From the NCBI GenBank assembly GCA_030018695.1, contig JASEHI010000013.1, positions 1 to 45,209 of the forward strand: DNA of 45,209 nucleotides. The letters are read 5' to 3'. Shown in pieces: positions 40,548 to 45,209 of the stretch (its first letter is position 1; every line of letters starts with the position of its first letter). Source of the DNA: Anaerolineales bacterium (GTDB lineage: Bacteria; Chloroflexota; Anaerolineae; Anaerolineales; Villigracilaceae). Both the position numbers and the translations under genes were made by a program. Under the pieces are notes generated by a model that was not told the origin of the DNA, ran no database searches, and saw nothing but the letters and a program-made list of their open reading frames with translations.

Positions 40548-40839
40548 CATCCGGGAAAACGTTGGCATAGACCGTGCGTGTGCGCGGCTCGGCCAGCAGC
40601 GGCTCGACAGTCTCCCGCCAGTGGTTGTAGTGGGCGGTCTCCTTATGGCGAGCCGGGTCGCCCGGCGTGCGGTAGACCTCCACCAGCACAAAGCGGGTTG
40701 GGTCGTCGGCCTCTTGGATCACGTCGAAGCGGGCAACGCCCGGCTCGGCGAGGCTGCTGCGAGCATTTTCCAACGTGGCGGCCTTGAAAGCCTCGACCTG
40801 CTCAGGCTTGACGTGGACATGAACGTGGACGATATACAT
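40534..40839 (-). CDS. Antibiotic biosynthesis monooxygenase (ABM) domain protein
   Basis: The 101-residue ferredoxin-like-fold protein starts [18 protein letters not shown]. An [21 protein letters not shown] core follows, and the [10 protein letters not shown] segment typical of ABM/LsrG-type proteins. The family acts on quinols, autoinducer-2 or other small ligands without cofactor. GGAGG 5 bases before ATG 40839 supports the start. It sits between a MetE-like gene and an Fe-ADH gene on the same strand, overlapping the latter, so the three are probably co-transcribed. Confidence 0.85.
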   Translation of the reverse strand: MYIVHVHVHVKPEQVEAFKAATLENARSSLAEPGVARFDVIQEADDPTRFVLVEVYRTPGDPARHKETAHYNHWRETVEPLLAEPRTRTVYANVFPDDGNW

Positions 40840-40850
40840 GCCTGCCTCCA

Positions 40851-41912
40851 TTATTGGCGCAGATGCGCGGCTGTTTGCGAGAGCATCTCGAACACCCGCT
40901 CAACGATTTCCACGCTGGTCGAACCAAGCCCGCAGGCGGGGACGAGCAAGCTGCGCTGGTCGAACTCTTCCGGCTCGATCCTGACCCCGCGCGCCGCGGC
41001 TTTCGCGGACACCAGCCTGATCCCGTCTCGGAGACGTTTTGCCAGCCCCTCGGCGGTGACGTGGTAGATCTCCTCGTTGTTCGGCACAATGCCCCAGGCC
41101 ACTGCGCCGCTCCTATTGAGGAAGGCGCGCAGTTCGGCGGGATACAGCGCCAGGTTTTCGATGTAGCCGTAGGCGTCCAGGTTGAGGATGTCCACTTTGG
41201 TTGCCAGTAGCATGCCCCAATCTGTGTTGGCGCAGCAGTGGACGCCCGCCAGCGCGCCCTCGGCGTGGATGGCGTCGAAAACTTCATCCAGCATGGCGAT
41301 GACCTGCTCGCGGCTCAAGCTAATGAAGGCCGAGCCGAACGAGGCCATGTACGGCTCGTCCACGAAGAGGATGACGTTCGGGCGCACCGCTTTGAGTTGT
41401 CGCACCTGCCAGCGGGCGTTCATCGCCGCGTTCTTGAGGATGGCATCCGCGAGCATATCATTGTAGAGGCTGGCGCGCAGGTCCTGGTCGGTGACGGTCA
41501 GGCCGAAGGAGACGGGGCCGGTCACCTGGCCTTTTACCCATTGTTGATTGAGGATTTCAGATTGTGGATTGAGCGATTTGAGCGTTTCAAGCATGGCGAA
41601 GAAGCCAGAGGCATGATCGGGGAGAAGGGCGAAATGATCCACATCATCGGCGAGGATATGCTCGTAGAAAGCCTCCAGCGCGGGCGTGATATCTTGCTGC
41701 GTGTCGAAATAGATTTTCTCCTTCGCCGCGTCCTCGACGATGGCCGGCAGGGCAGGGGAGTACATGGCATACATGTTCTCGCGGAAGGTGCGGCGCGGCA
41801 GTTGCGGCCAGGCAGGCGCGTCGAGCTTACCTGCCAGCTTGTTTACGATTTCGTATGCGTTCGGGTGGGGGATGCTGCCAACGTGGGTGGTGAGGAAGTG
41901 GAAAGATATCAT
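40851..41912 (-). CDS. Core-MetE-like cobalamin-independent methionine synthase/UroD-fold protein
   Basis: The 353-residue TIM-barrel product matches the catalytic C-terminal half of MetE-type methionine synthases without the N-terminal half. Visible: [12 protein letters not shown] at the start, [26 protein letters not shown] (Asp/Glu), [10 protein letters not shown] (zinc-ligand His and Cys) and LVPACGLGS near the end (third Cys ligand). Short 'core' forms are proposed to use methyl-corrinoid rather than methyl-THF; that would fit a genome with AcsCD, but it is inference. An in-frame CAATC/GATTG-word repeat at 41539-41573 encodes [12 protein letters not shown]. The product may instead be a different corrinoid- or thiol-methyl transferase. 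Confidence 0.75.
   Translation of the reverse strand: MISFHFLTTHVGSIPHPNAYEIVNKLAGKLDAPAWPQLPRRTFRENMYAMYSPALPAIVEDAAKEKIYFDTQQDITPALEAFYEHILADDVDHFALLPDHASGFFAMLETLKSLNPQSEILNQQWVKGQVTGPVSFGLTVTDQDLRASLYNDMLADAILKNAAMNARWQVRQLKAVRPNVILFVDEPYMASFGSAFISLSREQVIAMLDEVFDAIHAEGALAGVHCCANTDWGMLLATKVDILNLDAYGYIENLALYPAELRAFLNRSGAVAWGIVPNNEEIYHVTAEGLAKRLRDGIRLVSAKAAARGVRIEPEEFDQRSLLVPACGLGSTSVEIVERVFEMLSQTAAHLRQ
41539..41573 (-). repeat. In-frame GATTG/CAATC-word repeat in the MetE-like gene
   Basis: On the + strand TTGATTGAGGATTTCAG and ATTGTGGATTGAG words repeat, with CAAT/ATTG alternating. On the coding strand they give a low-complexity Asn/Gln/Ser insert between ETLK and WVKGQVTGP. Confidence 0.45.
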
Positions 41913-41941
41913 AATGCTTTGATTGTATCACCTGTCTTCGA

Positions 41942-41970
41942 TTGTCTCGCCCATTTTTCAAAGTTATAGT
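41942..41970 (+). promoter_or_regulatory. Candidate sigma70-type promoter for the nucleotidyltransferase gene
   Basis: TTGTCT (41942-41947), a 17-base spacer and TATAGT (41965-41970) stand 12 bases before the ATG of the + strand gene. They lie in the ~70-bp gap between divergent genes. Confidence 0.5.
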
Positions 41971-41981
41971 AAGATATCCGT

Positions 41982-42674
41982 ATGAGCGATTTACTGGTCC
42001 CGCCTGCCATTGCAAAGATCGCGCCCGACGGCAACCTGTCTCCGCGTCAACTGAGGCGATTTATGATTGATATGGTCAAGCGTCGTATCAAGCCTGGCAC
42101 GGGCAGCGGCCACGATTTCATGCGAAGGAGAACGGCTATGAATCCATGGCCTGATCTGCGTCCTATTTTGAAGGGTTTTCAATGGGCAATTGTTGGGGGC
42201 GTTGCCACCCGTGCTTATATGCCTGAGCGCACCACGAAGGATTTGGATATTGTTGTCCATGAAAAAGATGGCGCTGAGGTGATTAAAATTCTGGAACAGG
42301 CAGGTTATCGGGTTGTTTCGAAATTAGCTATTCCTGGTTATTTAATGCTCTCACCTGATGGAACTGAATTGGATGTCATATTTGGCAAATGCAGGTGGTT
42401 GAAAGAAGCTTTAGCGCATACAAAACAGGATCCTGCAGGATATCCAGTAATTGGCTTACCTTACCTTATTTTGATGAAAATGTCTGCTCAACGGACTCGC
42501 GATATGGGTGATTTGGGCACATTGTTGGGCTGGGCATCTGATACCGATTTGGATGAGGTCCGAGCAGTCGTGCAGAAATACACCCCAGAAGATTTGGAAG
42601 ACCTTGAAGCGCTGATCTTCCTCGGCAAAAAGGAACAGGAAATCCCGCCTCTTGAGGCTGATGAAGAGGGATAA
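41982..42674 (+). CDS. Nucleotidyltransferase-fold protein (AbiEii/DUF6036-like)
   Basis: The 230-residue product has the minimal nucleotidyltransferase signature FQWAIVGGVATRAYMPERTTKDLDIVV: the GG pair, then Asp-x-Asp about 20 residues on (~73-100 here). Further Asp/Glu residues follow in TELDVIFG. It resembles AbiEii-type or DUF6036 proteins, often linked to toxin-antitoxin loci. The first ~50 residues are basic and unlike the core; a start at ATG 42138 (MNPWPDL) would give a compact protein of ~178 residues. AT-richer than neighbouring genes. A terminator follows the stop. Confidence 0.7.
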   Translation: MSDLLVPPAIAKIAPDGNLSPRQLRRFMIDMVKRRIKPGTGSGHDFMRRRTAMNPWPDLRPILKGFQWAIVGGVATRAYMPERTTKDLDIVVHEKDGAEVIKILEQAGYRVVSKLAIPGYLMLSPDGTELDVIFGKCRWLKEALAHTKQDPAGYPVIGLPYLILMKMSAQRTRDMGDLGTLLGWASDTDLDEVRAVVQKYTPEDLEDLEALIFLGKKEQEIPPLEADEEG

Positions 42675-42678
42675 CCAA

Positions 42679-42715
42679 AACCTCCGAGACACTTCCAGGT
42701 CTCGGAGGTTTTTAC
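42679..42715 (+). terminator. Rho-independent (probably bidirectional) terminator
   Basis: AACCTCCGAGAC (42679-42690) pairs perfectly with GTCTCGGAGGTT (42699-42710), with loop ACTTCCAG and a T-run after it. AAAA precedes the stem, giving a T-run on the other strand too. It separates convergent genes. Confidence 0.85.
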
Positions 42716-42744
42716 TACTCTCTTCTCTCTACTCCCTACTCATC

Positions 42745-44007
42745 TCACCTATGCAAATTCTTCGCCGCCACGAAACTCAACCCGCGCTCCGTCAGCGCCC
42801 GGGCGGTGTGGTTGCAGGCATCCACTTTATCCATGAAGTTCAGTTGCAGATTGTCCCAATCGCCCGCCTCGATGACTTCCTTCTTCTCGCGGAAGTAATC
42901 CAAAATATCCGAGGGGTGGGCGCGGGTTTGCTCGACCTCGGGGTCGCCGCCCTCGTGCTTGGCGGAGATGTTCGCCACGTGATCGGCAATCTCCACCAGT
43001 TCGGCGCGGCGGTCGTAGGGTTGGATGACGATGCTCTTCCACGTCTCGACGATGTGATGCTCGAAGCGGACAACGTCCTCGAAGCCGAGCGCCTTGCGGA
43101 ATTGGGCGGTCAGCTCCATCGTCTCGTTGTTGATCGAGTTCGACCAGTTGAAGCCGATCAGCGGGCTTGTCCCATCCTCGCGGCTGAACAGTTTGGCGGC
43201 GGTCATGATCCACAGCGCGTGATAGGGATTGTCCGAGCCGAAGAAGACCGAGATCTTGAATTCCATGTCCACGCCCAGGCGGTAGAGCAGGAAGCCGAGC
43301 AGGATTGTCCCGGCGTTGAAATTCAACACGTGCTGAACGCCGTAGTTGGTGTAATAATACAGAAACTCATCCAGCCACATCAGCGCATGTTCATTTGGCT
43401 GACCAATCCCGCCGAAGTAGCCGGTGATGGTTGCCGGGCCGCCGAGGTGCGGGTTGGAGCCGTCGGTGCCTTTTGTGTCCAGCGTCTCGACGAAGGATGC
43501 GCCGATGATATCCAGCGCAGCAACGATAGCGGGCAGGTCGCCATCCGCCTCGGATTCTTTCATCTTGCGCACGGCAATGAAGCGCCCGGGGACGAGCGTC
43601 CCGTCCTGGATGGCGCGTTCGGCCATCCGGCGGATCCAGGGGAAGTATTGCAGCGCGCTGACCTCCAGCGTGACTGCGGACTCATCCTTGAACTTCATCT
43701 TGTCCGCTTTCGGCCCCAGCACTTTGCGGCGGTAATCGGCTACTGGGATGAATACACCCTGGTCGCGCTGCTCGATGAGCCATTCCAAATCCTTGAGGTG
43801 CTGCGGCGCGGTCTTCGATACCTTTTCCATCAGGTTTTCGAGTTTGCGGGATTCGCGGTGCTTGCGGTTGATCTCCTCCGGTGTGCCGTATTTGGCGACC
43901 ACGGCCAGGAAATCATTCATCACGCGCGAATCCGGGTCGAGCAGGACGGCGTTGATGGCGTCGAGTCTATCGTGCGGAATTGCTAGAAGTTTACGTAGAT
44001 CGGTCAT
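42745..44007 (-). CDS. Unrecognised conserved-looking cytoplasmic protein (420 residues)
   Basis: I do not recognise the family. The product is soluble, with mixed alpha/beta content and no membrane helix or signal peptide. Distinct blocks that look like conserved active-site loops: ALQYFPWIRRMAERAIQDG, PGRFIAVRKMKE, FVETLDTKGTDGSNPHLGGP, ATITGYFGGIGQPNEH, LWIMTAAKLFSREDGTSPLIG and FNWSNSINNETMEL. Several Asp/Asn/His residues fit a TIM-barrel-like enzyme, but that is a guess. ATG 44007 follows GAGGAC at ~5 bases; the longer start would lie in the repeat. It is downstream of panB on the same strand across a ~120-bp gap filled by a GACTATAA-word repeat. Confidence 0.7.
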   Translation of the reverse strand: MTDLRKLLAIPHDRLDAINAVLLDPDSRVMNDFLAVVAKYGTPEEINRKHRESRKLENLMEKVSKTAPQHLKDLEWLIEQRDQGVFIPVADYRRKVLGPKADKMKFKDESAVTLEVSALQYFPWIRRMAERAIQDGTLVPGRFIAVRKMKESEADGDLPAIVAALDIIGASFVETLDTKGTDGSNPHLGGPATITGYFGGIGQPNEHALMWLDEFLYYYTNYGVQHVLNFNAGTILLGFLLYRLGVDMEFKISVFFGSDNPYHALWIMTAAKLFSREDGTSPLIGFNWSNSINNETMELTAQFRKALGFEDVVRFEHHIVETWKSIVIQPYDRRAELVEIADHVANISAKHEGGDPEVEQTRAHPSDILDYFREKKEVIEAGDWDNLQLNFMDKVDACNHTARALTERGLSFVAAKNLHR

Positions 44008-44029
44008 TGTGTCCTCTTTTGAAGTCGTG

Positions 44030-44128
44030 AGTCGCATAGTCTTATAGTCTTATAGTCTTATAGTCTGTTAGTCTGGTCGGAGATCATGCGACTTTGGGTT
44101 ATAAGACTATTCGACTATGAGACTAACG
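44030..44128 (-). repeat. ATAGTCTT-word inverted repeat between panB and the unrecognised gene
   Basis: On the + strand TATAGTCTTATAGTCTTATAGTC repeats (~44038-44063, interrupted here only in notation) and is followed by TTATAAGACTATTCGACTATGAGACTAACGACTA words that are its reverse complement. This fits the general word-palindrome pattern of the window. Confidence 0.75.
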
Positions 44129-44129
44129 A

Positions 44130-44999
44130 CTATCCAACCAACTTTTCGAGTTCGTTATATTCTTCGTCCGTCATCCCAAACCAGTTTTCCGGCTGGGGGA
44201 ACTGCTTGGCGATGACTTCGTTTTGATAGTTTTTCAGGCCATTGAGGATGACTTCCCCGGCGTTGCCGTAGACCTTGGCCATCTTGGGTTTGAACTTGGG
44301 GTAGAGGCCGAACATGTCGTGATAGATGAGCAATTGACCGTGTGCGTGCGGGCCGGAGCCGAGACTCATGATGATGCAGCCCTCGGCGCGTTCGGTGATG
44401 AGTTTGCAGACGCGGTCCGGCACCATTTCGAGCAGGATGGCAAAGGCGCCGGCTTTTTCGAGCGATTTGGCGTCGTCCACGATCTTCTTGGCCAGCACGG
44501 CCGACTTGCCCTGAACGCGGAAACCTCCGAGGGCGGAGACCGATTGCGGCGTCAGCCCGAGGTGACCGATGGCCGGGATGCCGGCGTCCACGATGCCCCG
44601 GATGCGGTCAGCCATGGCTGCGCCGCCTTCCAGTTTGATCGCGTCGCAGCCGCATTCGGCCATAAATCTCCCCGCATTGCGTATAGCTGTTTCGATGCTG
44701 GGCTGGTAGCTCATATAAGGCATATCGCCAATCACGAAGGCGGTCGGAGCGCCGCGGCGGACGGCTTGAGTGTGGCGGATCATGTCTTCCATCGTCACCG
44801 GCAGGGTGGAATCGTAGCCGAGCATCGTCATCCCCAGGCTGTCGCCGACCAGGATCATCTCGATGCCGGCCTGCTCCTGCAAATAGGCGGTGGGGTAGTC
44901 GTAACAGGTCAGCCAGGTGATGGGTTCGCCATCGGCGAGCTTCTTGAAGAGATAGGGCAGGGTGATTTTTTTACGGGGTGGTATTTGAGGGTCTGTCAT
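44130..44999 (-). CDS. panB: 3-methyl-2-oxobutanoate hydroxymethyltransferase
   Basis: PanB adds a hydroxymethyl group from methylene-THF to ketoisovalerate in pantothenate/CoA synthesis. The 289-residue TIM barrel is of normal length. Signature loops are WLTCYDYPTAYLQEQAG, LVGDSLGMTMLGYDSTLPVTMEDM (Mg-binding DS), GDMPYMSYQPS, IKLEGG, PAIGHLGLTPQ and LLEMVPDRVC (catalytic Glu). AGGAGT lies 4 bases before the ATG. No panC/panD is adjacent in the window. Confidence 0.95.
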   Translation of the reverse strand: MTDPQIPPRKKITLPYLFKKLADGEPITWLTCYDYPTAYLQEQAGIEMILVGDSLGMTMLGYDSTLPVTMEDMIRHTQAVRRGAPTAFVIGDMPYMSYQPSIETAIRNAGRFMAECGCDAIKLEGGAAMADRIRGIVDAGIPAIGHLGLTPQSVSALGGFRVQGKSAVLAKKIVDDAKSLEKAGAFAILLEMVPDRVCKLITERAEGCIIMSLGSGPHAHGQLLIYHDMFGLYPKFKPKMAKVYGNAGEVILNGLKNYQNEVIAKQFPQPENWFGMTDEEYNELEKLVG

Positions 45000-45021
45000 A
45001 ATTACTCCTGTTTCAGGTTAT

Positions 45022-45050
45022 ATAGTATAACTCTGTAAAAACTATGCCAA
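45022..45050 (-). promoter_or_regulatory. Candidate sigma70-type promoter for panB
   Basis: On the - strand TTGGCA (45050-45045), a 17-base spacer and TACTAT (45027-45022) lie ~25 bases before the panB start. The -35 box falls on the edge of the repeat unit 45043-45123. Confidence 0.4.
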
Positions 45051-45209
45051 CCGCGAAGATCTTGTAGCGCGATATTCATATCGCCTTTGGTTGCGGAATG
45101 AATTCCGCATTACGGGGTATTCAGCAATTATGCCAACCGCGAAGATCTTGTAGTGCGATATTCATATCGCCTTTGGTTGCGGAATGAATTCCGCATTACG
45201 GGGTATTCA
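45043..45209 (+). repeat. Tandem pair of 81-bp dispersed repeats (palindrome pair)
   Basis: Two copies, 45043-45123 and 45129-45209 (period 86), differ at one base (GTAGCGCG/GTAGTGCG). Each holds palindromes GCGATATTCATATCGC and GCGGAATGAATTCCGC. The inverted form of the same pair occurs between malic enzyme and the flavoprotein (13668-13724). The second copy runs to the window end, so more units may follow. Confidence 0.85.

Noticed and set aside
41238-41969. A 243-codon + strand frame opposite the MetE-like gene
   Set aside because: The opposite strand carries the MetE-like motifs; this frame has Arg/Glu/His-rich antisense composition.
42652-43986. A 444-codon + strand frame opposite the unrecognised gene near panB
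   Set aside because: It overlaps the terminator and lacks a ribosome site. The - strand frame has a good ribosome site and more protein-like composition, though neither frame matches a family I know.

Overview
The window is a 45 kb piece of a bacterial chromosome, most likely an anaerobic Chloroflexota (Anaerolineae-like) genome. The assignment is an inference from gene content: Wood-Ljungdahl methyl-branch genes combined with MetV/MetF, Hdr and MvhD modules, DUF3786, Uma2 and PxKF-type proteins, and many short palindromic intergenic repeats. No rRNA, tRNA or CRISPR array was seen.

Layout. 1-5.7 kb is an accessory, AT-richer stretch. It holds a secreted phospholipase D-like/beta-helix protein (cut by the window start), membrane and Ig-like proteins, and a mosaic of gene remnants (two CBS-protein 5' ends, a nuoJ 5' end), one of them cut by a small inverted-repeat element. 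5.7-27.1 kb is the metabolic core on the + strand: acsD, acsC, the corrinoid activator RACo, a GNAT acetyltransferase, acsE, malic enzyme, a thioredoxin-reductase-like flavoprotein, hdrA1, mvhD1, a giant hdrA2 carrying a GltD/NADPH-type insertion, mvhD2, metV, metF and an hdrC-hdrB fusion. 27.2-32.0 kb carries DUF3786, an isochorismatase-like hydrolase, a second flavoprotein, a prenyltransferase-fold protein, a radical SAM protein and a broken beta-carbonic anhydrase. 32.0-35.4 kb has two CooC-type nickel-insertion ATPases separated by DUF4160/DUF2442, remnants and a Uma2 nuclease. 35.4-39.4 kb has a YhfC-like membrane protein, an ABC exporter pair and an Ig/zinc-ribbon membrane protein. 39.3-45.2 kb is mainly on the - strand: a MetE-like protein, an ABM protein and an Fe-ADH in one run, then an unrecognised protein and panB.

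How it fits together. MetF-MetV reduces methylene-THF. AcsE moves the methyl group to the AcsCD corrinoid protein, RACo re-reduces inactive cobalt, and CooC proteins mature the CODH/ACS nickel sites (CODH/ACS itself lies outside the window). The Hdr/MvhD proteins would feed electrons to MetFV; the GltD-like domain suggests NAD(P)H as one donor or acceptor.

The most interesting observations are these. (1) mvhD2 has an in-frame TGA exactly where its paralogue has a conserved Cys. It is followed at the right distance by a two-tier hairpin with bacterial SECIS geometry, so it is probably a selenoprotein that ordinary gene calling would truncate. (2) Short 'word' repeats, often with an inverted counterpart, fill the intergenic gaps and also sit in frame inside coding sequences, at least four times within hdrA2.
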